Shown here piece after piece: positions 53,320 to 61,999 of a stretch of DNA of 64,000 nucleotides. Every line of letters begins with the position of its first letter. Position 1 is the stretch's first letter. Below the pieces are notes generated by a model, which saw only the letters and a list, made by a program, of their open reading frames with translations, was not told the origin of the DNA and ran no database searches. The position numbers were made by a program, and so were the translations under genes. This DNA is from Cellvibrionaceae bacterium (GTDB lineage Bacteria; Pseudomonadota; Gammaproteobacteria; Pseudomonadales; Cellvibrionaceae): the NCBI GenBank assembly GCA_021151825.1, contig JAGKWQ010000010.1:1-64000 (forward strand), in the 5' to 3' direction.

Positions 53320-54129
53320 TCAATCCCATTCCGGTGCAAAACCTGGATTGGCAATCCTGTCACCGTTATCCAATTCTGCAATCGCTTTTATTTCTTCATC
53401 GGTTAATGTGATATTCGCCGCGAGCAAATTACTCTGCAGATTCTCGCGTTTGGTCGATGATGGAATTACCGCAAAACCTTGTTGTAACGACCACGCCAAT
53501 GCAATTTGCGCGGGTGTTGCTTTGTGGGCCTCTGCAATCTGTTGGATTACCGGCTCTTTTAACACCTTTCCCACCGCGAGCGGCATATACGCCGTTACGT
53601 GAATGCCTTGTTCACGCAGGAAATGAATCAATTTGCGATTTTGCAAAAAGGGATGTACTTCAATCTGGTTGGTTGCAATTTCATTGGCGCCAATAGTGTC
53701 GATCGCTTCCTGTGTATGTTTGATCGTGAAGTTGGAGATGCCGATCAATTCAGTTAAACCTTCCCGTTTCGCATGCAGCAATTGCTCCAGATAAACCGCT
53801 GCCGGAATTTCATCATTGGGCGACGGCCAATGAATCAGGGTGAGGTTCACGCGTTCCAATTGCAATTTATGTAAACTTTCTTTCAAGCTGGGAATTAATT
53901 TTCCTTCTGCAAAACGGTCGATCCAAATTTTGGTGGTAACGAATAATTCATTCGCCGAAACTTTGCTGGCTTTAATTGCCCTACCGACATCCGCTTCATT
54001 GTTGTAGGCTTGCGCAGTATCGATATGGCGGTAACCAAGCTCAATACCGTTATAAACAGCATCAAATGCTTGCTGGTCTTTCAAGCGAAATGTGCCCAGG
54101 CCGAAGGGTGGAATATTCGCAATATTCAT
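53320..54129 (-). CDS. aldo/keto reductase, DkgB-like
   Basis: A 269-aa monomeric NADPH reductase. Signature segments: PPFGLGTFRLKDQQAFDAVYNGIELGYRHIDTAQAYNNEADVGRAI (Asp and Tyr of the tetrad; quoted parts are HIDTAQAYNNE), VTTKIW (Lys), TLIHWPSP (His) and AVIPSSTKRENLQSNLLA. It resembles 2,5-diketo-gluconate/methylglyoxal reductases. It is 51 bp downstream of the MFS gene in the same orientation; a divergent LysR gene likely controls both. Confidence 0.92.
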   Translation of the reverse strand: MNIANIPPFGLGTFRLKDQQAFDAVYNGIELGYRHIDTAQAYNNEADVGRAIKASKVSANELFVTTKIWIDRFAEGKLIPSLKESLHKLQLERVNLTLIHWPSPNDEIPAAVYLEQLLHAKREGLTELIGISNFTIKHTQEAIDTIGANEIATNQIEVHPFLQNRKLIHFLREQGIHVTAYMPLAVGKVLKEPVIQQIAEAHKATPAQIALAWSLQQGFAVIPSSTKRENLQSNLLAANITLTDEEIKAIAELDNGDRIANPGFAPEWD

Positions 54130-54180
54130 AACTTATCTCCAAAAAACTTTTTAAAAAAGGTGATAGCAACGTGATCAATA

Positions 54181-55392
54181 TTAATGAGAACTGAGAATCG
54201 AGTTCCCGGGTAATTCCGTTGGCAGTGGATTGGCTTTGTCGAGCTTACCGCTCCAGCGCGTCAGTAAAAGTGCGCCTACAACAATCAATCCACCTATCCA
54301 GGGTGTATGTTGCAAACCCCAGTTAGCCACAATCAATCCACCGGCCCATGCGCCCAGCGCAATTCCCACATTAAAGGCGGCGATATTCAAACCTGATGCA
54401 ACATCAATAGCCTGTGGTGCGTGATGTGCTGCTTGTTGCACTACATATACTTGCAAGCCCGGTACATTACCAAATGCAAATGCGCCCCAGACCAAAACCG
54501 TTGCAATCGCGAACCAGGGATTTGCAGCGGTGAAGGTAAATACAAACAATACTAATGCCAGGCCTGTAAAAATAATCTGCAGCGCAGGAATTGGGCCTTT
54601 TTTGTCGGCGAGCTTTCCTCCCCAAATATTCCCCACAGCAACCGATACTCCATACACCAGTAATACCAGCGCGACACTGCTATTACTCAAGCCAGTAATT
54701 TGTTCCAGGATCGGTGCGAGAAATGTAAACGCGATAAACGTACCTCCATAACCCACGGCAGTCATCGCATATACCAACAGCAAGCGCGGTTGTTTTAACA
54801 CCTGCAACTGTTGCAAAACCGACGCCGGTTGATTGTGTTGTAAATTACGCGGAATAAATAACAGACTTGCAAGAAAAGCAATTACACCTAATGACGACAC
54901 CGCTAAAAATGTTGCACGCCAACCAAAATGTTGACCGATAAACGTACCCAGCGGAACGCCGGTCACCAACGCCACGGTGAGGCCGGAAAACATAATGGCA
55001 ATCGCGCTGGCCGCTTTATCTTTGGAAACTAAATTGGTAGCGATAGTTGCACCGATAGAAAAGAAAACGCCGTGTGCAAGGCCAGTCAGGATTCGCGCAA
55101 TCACCAGTGATTCATAACCCGGCGCTTGCCAGGCCACAAGGTTGCCCAGCGTGAATAACAGCATTAAAGCCAGTAACAAAAATTTGCGAGGCAATTTTCC
55201 GGTGAGCGCCGTTAGCACCGGTGCACCAACGGCAACGCCCAAGGCGTAAAGGCTGACGAGCAATCCTGCAGAGGGCAGGCTGACGTGCAAATCGGTAGCG
55301 ATAGTCGGGATCAAACCAACAATCACAAACTCGGTAGTGCCTATGGCAAAGGCGCTGATGGTCAGCGCCAGCAAGGCGATAGGGATACGCAT
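54181..55392 (-). CDS. MFS efflux transporter, DHA1 family (AraJ/YdhP-like)
   Basis: A 403-aa inner-membrane protein with 12 predicted helices. It starts MRIPIALLALTISAFAIGTTEFVIVGLIP and has GLAHGVFFSIGATIA and GVPLGTFIGQHFGWRATF, typical of the drug:H+ antiporter group often called arabinose efflux or purine efflux proteins. Substrate is unknown. It forms an operon with the aldo/keto reductase and is divergent from the LysR gene across 106 bp. Confidence 0.9.
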   Translation of the reverse strand: MRIPIALLALTISAFAIGTTEFVIVGLIPTIATDLHVSLPSAGLLVSLYALGVAVGAPVLTALTGKLPRKFLLLALMLLFTLGNLVAWQAPGYESLVIARILTGLAHGVFFSIGATIATNLVSKDKAASAIAIMFSGLTVALVTGVPLGTFIGQHFGWRATFLAVSSLGVIAFLASLLFIPRNLQHNQPASVLQQLQVLKQPRLLLVYAMTAVGYGGTFIAFTFLAPILEQITGLSNSSVALVLLVYGVSVAVGNIWGGKLADKKGPIPALQIIFTGLALVLFVFTFTAANPWFAIATVLVWGAFAFGNVPGLQVYVVQQAAHHAPQAIDVASGLNIAAFNVGIALGAWAGGLIVANWGLQHTPWIGGLIVVGALLLTRWSGKLDKANPLPTELPGNSILSSH

Positions 55393-55498
55393 AAAACTTT
55401 CCTCAATAGCTGCAAATGGGCGATGAAGCTATTGTCGCGCGCCGATATTTGCAGAAAAATAGGGTTATCTGCATAAGATTTTTGCGAAAAACTCAACA

Positions 55499-56407
55499 AT
55501 GAGGCGAATGATGAAAACAACACTCGATGAAATGCAGGCATTTATGCGGGTGGTGGATACCGGTTCGATCACCGCCGCTGCGGACCAGTTGGGGCAAACA
55601 GTCTCGGCATTGAGTCGGGCGTTGGCGCGTTTGGAGGAAAAGCTGGAGGTCACTTTAATGCGCCGCACCACGCGCCGTTTGGAATTAACCGAAGAGGGGC
55701 AAGTGTTCCTCGCACAGGCTCGCAAAATTATTAGTGCAGTGGAGGAAGCGGAAGAGCAAATGGAAATCCGCCGCAAATTGCCGGCGGGTTTGTTGCGTGT
55801 TAACGCTGCCTCGCCATTTATGCTGCATGTGTTGGTGCCATTGGTGCGCGGTTTTCGTATGCGCTTTCCGGATATCGAACTTGAATTAAATACCAATGAT
55901 CAAATTATCGATTTATTGGAGCATCGCACCGATATCGCTATTCGCATTGGGGTGCTCAGCGATTCAAGTTTACATGCGCGCCCATTAATGACTAATCGCT
56001 TGCGTATTCTCGCAAGTCCGGATTATTTGCGTGAAATGGGTGAGCCGAAATCGCCAGCTGATTTGTTGTCCCATCGCTTGATTGGTTTTTCGCGTCCCGA
56101 ATCCTTGAATGCGTGGCCGTTACGAAATGCGCAAGGAGATCGATTTGTTATCACACCGCAAGTGCTTGCATCGAGTGGAGAAACCTTGCGGCAATTGGCG
56201 TTAGCTGGTGAAGGAATTGTTTGTCTCGCGGATTTTATGACGCAAGCAGATAGGGAAAATAGCCATCTGGTTGAGATACTAATTGAAGATACAGTGGAGG
56301 TATTGCAGCCGGTAAATGCAGTCTATTATCGCAATACTGCGTTGGCTTCACGCATTTCCTGTTTTCTGGACTACGTTAGTAAATATCTGGGGGATAGTAA
56401 AAAATAA
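55499..56407 (+). CDS. LysR-family transcriptional regulator
   Basis: A 298-302-aa regulator. ATGs at 55499, 55508 and 55511 are in frame; GAGG at 55502-55505 fits the later ones. The N-terminal winged helix (MQAFMRVVDTGSITAAADQLGQTVSALSRALARLEEKL) is followed by a periplasmic-binding-like domain with the HRTDIAIRIG stretch. LysR proteins usually control the divergent neighbour, here the MFS/aldo-keto reductase operon, in answer to a small ligand. It is not a known named member. Confidence 0.92.
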   Translation: MRRMMKTTLDEMQAFMRVVDTGSITAAADQLGQTVSALSRALARLEEKLEVTLMRRTTRRLELTEEGQVFLAQARKIISAVEEAEEQMEIRRKLPAGLLRVNAASPFMLHVLVPLVRGFRMRFPDIELELNTNDQIIDLLEHRTDIAIRIGVLSDSSLHARPLMTNRLRILASPDYLREMGEPKSPADLLSHRLIGFSRPESLNAWPLRNAQGDRFVITPQVLASSGETLRQLALAGEGIVCLADFMTQADRENSHLVEILIEDTVEVLQPVNAVYYRNTALASRISCFLDYVSKYLGDSKK

Positions 56408-56458
56408 ATTAATTGTCCTTAATCTTTTCGTATTTTTTAGGTAAATCTATGTAACAAA

Positions 56459-57103
56459 TTATTTTTCACCGCCTGAGCAGGGCCAGGTGGGTCTAGCGCT
56501 AAACCAGAATTCCGGTTTTAATCCAATCAAGCGATAAATTGCAATCGGCAAATCATCCCGTACGTTATCAATGTTGCGCGTGACACGTGCGTGGGTAATC
56601 AAGCCTTGAACATATTGTTGCATCAGGCGCGCGGTTTGTTCGATATCTTTTTGTTCATTTAAATAATTACCGCCCAATAAACTGCGTACCAGCGCTTGAT
56701 TATATTTTGCGCCGCGCTCAGTCATCAGCTGCAACGTTTCAGTAATGCGCGGTTCACTGCAACCCGCCTGCATGCCTGCACTAAAAAAAGCGCAACCGGG
56801 GACATTGTCTTTATCTTCGCCCACTTTATTCACATAAATAAACTGCAACCAATTTTCCAATTGCTCGAGTGGTGTATTGATGGGCGAAAGCATGCAATCC
56901 ATATCCTGGCGAATTTTCTCCCAGTGGTGACTGGTCGCCTCACAGAATAATTCGGCTTTGGATTCAAAGTGGTGATAAAAACTTCCCTTGGTGACACCTG
57001 CTTGCTTGCAGATTTCATTTACGCCCACAGCGCTGTAGTTGCTGGTCCAGATCAGGTCCAGCGCGGTTTCCAATAGCAGTGTGCGAGTGTCAGGGGAGTT
57101 CAT
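56459..57103 (-). CDS. TetR-family repressor of the RND operon
   Basis: A 214-aa repressor with an N-terminal helix-turn-helix (TALDLIW...ICKQAGVTKGSFYHHFESKAELF, about residues 10-52) and a ligand-binding C-terminal domain. It resembles the AcrR/NemR-like group with a MexE-type pump beside it. It is divergent from the efflux operon; matched ATACC-N4-GGTAT sites lie in the spacers of its own promoter and of the pump promoter, so it is likely an autorepressor that also represses the pump. Confidence 0.92.
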   Translation of the reverse strand: MNSPDTRTLLLETALDLIWTSNYSAVGVNEICKQAGVTKGSFYHHFESKAELFCEATSHHWEKIRQDMDCMLSPINTPLEQLENWLQFIYVNKVGEDKDNVPGCAFFSAGMQAGCSEPRITETLQLMTERGAKYNQALVRSLLGGNYLNEQKDIEQTARLMQQYVQGLITHARVTRNIDNVRDDLPIAIYRLIGLKPEFWFSARPTWPCSGGEK

Positions 57104-57147
57104 AAAAAGGGTTACTCATACAAAGTGGGCGTACAAACGTTGTGGTT

Positions 57148-57176
57148 ATTATGATACCGGGTGGTATGTTTTTCAA
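57148..57176 (-). promoter_or_regulatory. tetR promoter with operator in the spacer
   Basis: On the minus strand, TTGAAA (-35, plus-strand 57171-57176) and CATAAT (-10, 57148-57153) are 17 bp apart. The 14-bp palindrome ATACCGGGTGGTAT (57154-57167) fills the spacer, so repressor binding would block RNA polymerase. The 5' leader would be about 40 nt. Confidence 0.78.
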
Positions 57177-57326
57177 TCGGATACTAGTGCTTTAAACCGC
57201 CGGTACGGGAAAGATACCGGTTTAGAAAAATTCCTGCAACTGCGTAAATCCCTTGATTTTACTGGGGTTTTAGCCGATTCAGGCGTCTGGATTTGCGGTG
57301 TAAATCCGGCGAAATAAAAAATTCGA

Positions 57327-57356
57327 TTGACCAGCATACCAACCGGTATGTATAGT
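57327..57356 (+). promoter_or_regulatory. RND efflux operon promoter with operator in the spacer
   Basis: TTGACC (-35, 57327-57332) and TATAGT (-10, 57351-57356) are 18 bp apart, with ATACCAACCGGTAT (57336-57349) inside the spacer. The half-sites ATACC/GGTAT are the same as at the tetR promoter. The expected mRNA start is near 57363, about 85 nt before the adaptor gene. The stretch 57177-57326 shows no gene. Confidence 0.8.
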
Positions 57357-57446
57357 TTGCCGAAATGTCCGGTTCACCTCTCCGTTTTTGTTTTCCCAAA
57401 GGGAGCTTAACTCGCCATTGATTTGCAATAGCAACAGGAGCCCATC

Positions 57447-58628
57447 ATGTCCAGCACAATTTTATCTCGCAAAGTTATTACCTACGCTGCAATTGCCATA
57501 CTGACAGGTATTGCCAGTGTCCATTATGTCTCGGGTGTGGTCGCAGCAACTCCCGCAGCCGTACCGCCTGCCCCGGCAGTTGATATCGTTGTTTTGCAGC
57601 CTCAGGAAATCCGCTCCTGGGCTGAATTCTCCGGTCGCCTGGCGCCGGTAGAGAGTGCAGCAATTAAACCTCTGGTTGGCGGCACTATCCAGAAAGTGCT
57701 GTTTACCGAAGGCCAGCAAGTGAAAAAAGGCGAGCCATTGTTTGTAATTGATCCGCGCCCGCACCAGGCATCGGTACAACGTGCACAAGCGCAATTAGCG
57801 ACTGCCCAATCACGCGCAAAGCTCGCGCAGGATGAACTGACCCGCGCTGAACAATTGATTGGTGCAAAACTGGTATCGCAAAGTGTTTACGATTCTGCCC
57901 TGAGCGCCCATCAAGTTGCCCAGGCGGATGTAAAGCAAGCGGATGCTGCATTGAACCAGGCAAAACTTGATCTGGAATACGCCCATATCAGCGCACCGAT
58001 TTCCGGTCGTGTTGGTCGCGCCGAGCTCACCGTCGGTAACGTTGTGGATGCAGGTGTGAATGCACCGGTACTTACGCAAATTGTTGCTAACGACAAGCTC
58101 TACGCCGAATTTAATGTGGACGAAGCCACCTATGTGCAGTTGGTGCGCAACACCAAAGATGTACAAGCCATGCCGGTGGAATTGAGTCTTGCCGGTGATA
58201 AGGAAGCTGGTTACGAAGGCCATATTTATGCATTCGATAATCGCTTGGATACCAACAGTGGCACCATTCGCGCCCGTGCTATTTTTGATAATAAAGATGG
58301 TGCATTAACCGCGGGAATGTTTGCCAATGTGCGTTTAGGATCGGCGGAAAAAGTTCAGGCGTTATTAGTGCCAGAGCGTGCAATTGGTACCAATCAAAGC
58401 AAAAAATATGTGTTGGTTGTCGATGAAACCAATACCGCTAATTATCGCGAAGTTACCCTTGGCGATCATTACCAGGGTCAGCGTGTTATTCAGATTGGTG
58501 TGAACGCCGGTGAAAAAGTCATTGTTAATGGCCTCTCCCATGTGCGACCGAAAAGTGTCGTGAATCCTACGGTTGCTGTAGCAAAAAAAGTGGATGAAGA
58601 AGATACGCGTGTGGCGTCAATTCATTAG
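57447..58628 (+). CDS. RND efflux periplasmic adaptor, MexE-like
   Basis: A 393-aa membrane-fusion protein linking the inner-membrane pump to the outer-membrane channel. After a signal/anchor helix it shows the split biotinyl-lipoyl domain (VGGTIQKVLFTEGQQVKKGEPLFVIDPRP and LEYAHISAPISGRVGRAELTVGN) with a coiled-coil hairpin between (about 100-165), then beta-barrel and membrane-proximal domains. There is no lipobox. It is the first gene of the operon under the TetR operator and is followed by a 164-bp gap with a stem-loop. Confidence 0.93.
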   Translation: MSSTILSRKVITYAAIAILTGIASVHYVSGVVAATPAAVPPAPAVDIVVLQPQEIRSWAEFSGRLAPVESAAIKPLVGGTIQKVLFTEGQQVKKGEPLFVIDPRPHQASVQRAQAQLATAQSRAKLAQDELTRAEQLIGAKLVSQSVYDSALSAHQVAQADVKQADAALNQAKLDLEYAHISAPISGRVGRAELTVGNVVDAGVNAPVLTQIVANDKLYAEFNVDEATYVQLVRNTKDVQAMPVELSLAGDKEAGYEGHIYAFDNRLDTNSGTIRARAIFDNKDGALTAGMFANVRLGSAEKVQALLVPERAIGTNQSKKYVLVVDETNTANYREVTLGDHYQGQRVIQIGVNAGEKVIVNGLSHVRPKSVVNPTVAVAKKVDEEDTRVASIH

Positions 58629-58697
58629 TCCCGTTTTTCTGATTCAGCGCGCTATCTGAAATTCTGTAACACAATTTAATTTTTGAAAGAGCACAGC

Positions 58698-58725
58698 GAG
58701 ACACCGGTAAATGCTACCGGTGCTC
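58698..58725 (+). other. intercistronic stem-loop between adaptor and pump genes
   Basis: CACCGGTA (58702-58709) pairs with TACCGGTG (58715-58722), extended by GAG/CTC across one bulge. There is no T-tract, so it is likely an mRNA-stability element. The arms contain ACCGGT and loosely resemble the TetR half-site but lack ATACC. Confidence 0.5.
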
Positions 58726-58792
58726 TCCAAACTCATCCCATTAAAACCCCGGTCTCTATAAGACCCTGGCCATAAAAGCTGGCAGGTACACC

Positions 58793-61700
58793 ATGAACAT
58801 ATCCAGATTTTTTGTGGATCGCCCCATTTTTGCCGGAGTGATTTCACTACTGATTTTTATCGCTGGCTTCATCGCCATGTTTCAATTACCGATATCGGAA
58901 TATCCCGATGTATCGCCGCCTTCGGTTGTCGTCAATGCATCCTATCCCGGTGCAAATCCGAAAGTGATTGCAGAAACGGTTGCAACACCATTGGAGGAAC
59001 AGTTGGCCGGTACCGAAAATATGTTGTACATGTTTTCGCAAGCAACTACCGATGGTCGTTTGACGTTAACGGTAACTTTCAGGATCGGTACGGACCCTGA
59101 TCTTGCACAACAAATGGTGCAAAACCGTATTTCGCAAGCATTACCTCGCCTGCCTGATGTAACGCGCCAGCGCGGTGTGACCGTTGTGAAAAGTTCGCCC
59201 GATTTAACCATGGTGGTGCATTTAATTTCACCGGATAAAAGTTATGACGAACTTTATCTGCGCAATTACGCTTTGATGAACATTAAAGATGAACTCGCTA
59301 AAGTCCAGGGCGTTGGCATGGTGCGCTTGTTCGGTTCGGGCGATTACGCCATGCGTATCTGGTTGAATCCGGAAAAAATTGCCGAGAAAAATCTCACCGC
59401 GAATGAAGTTGTTAATGCAATTCGCGAACAAAACGTACAGGTTGCGGCCGGTATTATTGGTGGTGCGCCGGTAACTGACCTGGTGGATGTGCAATTGCCG
59501 GTTAATGCCAAAGGCCGTTTGGATAATCCCGAAGAATTTGGTGAAATTATTATTCGCGCGGGCAGCAATGGTGAAATCACGCGTTTGAAAGATGTTGCGC
59601 GTGTTGAGATGGGTGCATCTGAATTTGCATTGAACTCCATGCTCGATAGTCAGCCTGCCGTGGCTATCCCGATTTTCCAGGCACCCGGTGCTAACGCAAT
59701 TCAAATTTCCGATAACGTTCGTGCCACCATGGCGGAATTGAAAAAACGGTTTCCGGAAGGTGTGGATTATCACGTTGTTTATGATCCGACAATTTTCGTA
59801 AAAAGTTCGATCAAAGCGGTAATTAAAACCTTGCTCGAAGCGCTCGCGTTGGTTGTGGTAGTAGTGATTCTGTTTTTGCAAACCTGGCGCGCGTCCATTA
59901 TTCCATTGCTGGCCGTTCCGGTTTCAATTATCGGTACCTTTGCGTTGATGTGGGCATTCGGATTTTCTATTAACACGCTCTCACTGTTTGGTCTGGTGTT
60001 GGCAATCGGTATTGTGGTTGACGATGCGATTGTGGTGGTGGAAAACGTCGAGCGGAATATTGAAGAAGGGCTAACACCCATTGCGGCTACCTACAAAGCA
60101 ATGCAGGAAGTCAGCGGACCGATTATCGCGATTTCGTTAACCTTGATTGCTGTGTTTGTGCCTATTGCCTTTGTAAGTGGTTTGACTGGCCAGTTCTATA
60201 AACAATTTGCGTTGACCATTGCGATCTCTACCGTAATTTCTGCGATTAATTCGCTGACCTTAAGCCCGGCATTGGCTGCATTGTTATTAAAAGGCCATAA
60301 CGAGCCGAAAGATCGCCTGACCATTGGTATGGATAAAGTGTTTGGTCGTTTCTTTGCGTGGTTCAATCGCAGTTTTGCGCGTGCTTCCGGAAATTATTCA
60401 ACAAAAGTTGGAAAAATTCTCGGTCGCAAAATGGCGGCGGTTGGTGTTTATGCTGTGTTATTGGGAATTGCAGTAGTAGGTTTCAATATTATTCCTAAAG
60501 GCTTTGTGCCTGCACAGGATAAACAATACCTGATCGCGTTCGCGCAGTTACCCGATGGTGCAACCCTGGATCGCACTGAAAAAGTGATTCGTGAAATGGG
60601 TGAAATTGGTTTGGCGGAAGCGGGTGTAGAAAATGCGGTGCAGTTCCCCGGCTTGAGTATTAACGGTTTCACCAACAGTTCCAGTGCCGGTATTGTGTTT
60701 TTCCCATTGAAAGATTTTGATCAACGTACCAGTGATGAGCTTTCTGCAGCGGCAATTTCGCAAAAACTGCAAATGAAATTTGGCGGTATTGAAGAAGCAT
60801 TTATTGCGATTTTCCCACCGCCACCGGTGCGTGGTTTGGGCACAACGGGCGGTTTTAAATTGCAAATTGAAGATCGTGCCGGTTTAGGTTACGAGAAGCT
60901 TGCGGAAGTCGTTGCACAAGTGCAGCAAAAGGCGATGCAGCGACCTGAACTGGCGAGTGTATTCTCCAACTACAAAATCAATGTGCCGCAATTGTACGCC
61001 GATGTGGATCGCACCAAAGCCAAACAGCTTGGGTTAAATGTGAAAGAAATTTTTGACACCATGCAAGTTTATTTGGGCTCGTTGTATGTGAATGATTTCA
61101 ATCAATTTGGCCGTACTTATCAAGTGATTGCACAAGCGGATGCGCCGTATCGCAATACACCGGAAGATGCGTTGAATTTAAAAGTACGCAATGCGCAAGG
61201 CGATATGGTGCCCTTGGGTGCAGTATTGAGTATGAAAGAAAGTTATGGTCCTGAAAGTGCTGCCCATTACAACGGTTATTTGGCAGCAGATATCAACGGC
61301 AACGCTGCACCCGGTTATTCCAGCGGTCAGGCGCAAGATGCAATTGCTGAAATTCTGGATGAAGTATTGCCTGCCGGTATTGTGTATGAGTGGACTGACT
61401 TAACTTATCAGGAAGTATTAGCCGGTAACACCGCGATTTATATTTTGCCGCTGTGTTTATTGCTGGTGTTTTTAGTGTTGGCCGCGCAATACGAAAGTCT
61501 GGCGTTGCCATTGGTAGTAGTGACTATTGTTCCGCTGTCGATTTTGTCTGCACTCTTCGGTGTGTGGATTACCAATGGCGATAACAATATCTTTACCCAG
61601 ATCAGTTTGTTTGTACTCGCCGGCCTCGCCAGCAAGAACGCTATCTTGATTGTGGAATTTGCGCGGGAATTGGAGATTCGCGGCATGCAAACCTATGAGG

Positions 61701-61999
61701 CAGCAATCACCGCCAGCCGCATGCGTTTGCGTCCGATATTGATGACCTCCTTCGCATTTATTATGGGCGTGTTGCCAATGGTCTTCTCAACTGGTGCTGG
61801 TGCAGAAATGCGTAGCGTAATGGGGATTGCGGTGTTCTCCGGTATGTTAGGTGTGACTTTCTTTGGTTTGTTCTTTACGCCAATGTTTTATGTGTTGTTG
61901 CGCAAGCTGGAAGGTAATCGCAAATATCATCATCACGATGAGTCTGTTGAAAACTTTCAGCAACAACCAGCAATTGTTCATCACGAGGTGAAAGCATGA
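58793..61999 (+). CDS. RND multidrug efflux pump, MexF-like HAE1 family
   Basis: A 1068-aa inner-membrane proton-driven pump with 12 helices and two large periplasmic loops. It starts MNISRFFVDRPIFAGVISLL; the N-terminal PxSxYPxVxPP-type motif is present as PISEYPDVSPPSV. TM4 carries the proton-relay pair Asp410-Asp411 (GIVVDDAIVVVENVERN). Closest in look to the MexF/chloramphenicol-quinolone exporting group rather than AcrB. The tail is His-rich (KYHHHDES). The ATGA overlap with the next gene indicates translational coupling. Confidence 0.95.
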   Translation: MNISRFFVDRPIFAGVISLLIFIAGFIAMFQLPISEYPDVSPPSVVVNASYPGANPKVIAETVATPLEEQLAGTENMLYMFSQATTDGRLTLTVTFRIGTDPDLAQQMVQNRISQALPRLPDVTRQRGVTVVKSSPDLTMVVHLISPDKSYDELYLRNYALMNIKDELAKVQGVGMVRLFGSGDYAMRIWLNPEKIAEKNLTANEVVNAIREQNVQVAAGIIGGAPVTDLVDVQLPVNAKGRLDNPEEFGEIIIRAGSNGEITRLKDVARVEMGASEFALNSMLDSQPAVAIPIFQAPGANAIQISDNVRATMAELKKRFPEGVDYHVVYDPTIFVKSSIKAVIKTLLEALALVVVVVILFLQTWRASIIPLLAVPVSIIGTFALMWAFGFSINTLSLFGLVLAIGIVVDDAIVVVENVERNIEEGLTPIAATYKAMQEVSGPIIAISLTLIAVFVPIAFVSGLTGQFYKQFALTIAISTVISAINSLTLSPALAALLLKGHNEPKDRLTIGMDKVFGRFFAWFNRSFARASGNYSTKVGKILGRKMAAVGVYAVLLGIAVVGFNIIPKGFVPAQDKQYLIAFAQLPDGATLDRTEKVIREMGEIGLAEAGVENAVQFPGLSINGFTNSSSAGIVFFPLKDFDQRTSDELSAAAISQKLQMKFGGIEEAFIAIFPPPPVRGLGTTGGFKLQIEDRAGLGYEKLAEVVAQVQQKAMQRPELASVFSNYKINVPQLYADVDRTKAKQLGLNVKEIFDTMQVYLGSLYVNDFNQFGRTYQVIAQADAPYRNTPEDALNLKVRNAQGDMVPLGAVLSMKESYGPESAAHYNGYLAADINGNAAPGYSSGQAQDAIAEILDEVLPAGIVYEWTDLTYQEVLAGNTAIYILPLCLLLVFLVLAAQYESLALPLVVVTIVPLSILSALFGVWITNGDNNIFTQISLFVLAGLASKNAILIVEFARELEIRGMQTYEAAITASRMRLRPILMTSFAFIMGVLPMVFSTGAGAEMRSVMGIAVFSGMLGVTFFGLFFTPMFYVLLRKLEGNRKYHHHDESVENFQQQPAIVHHEVKA

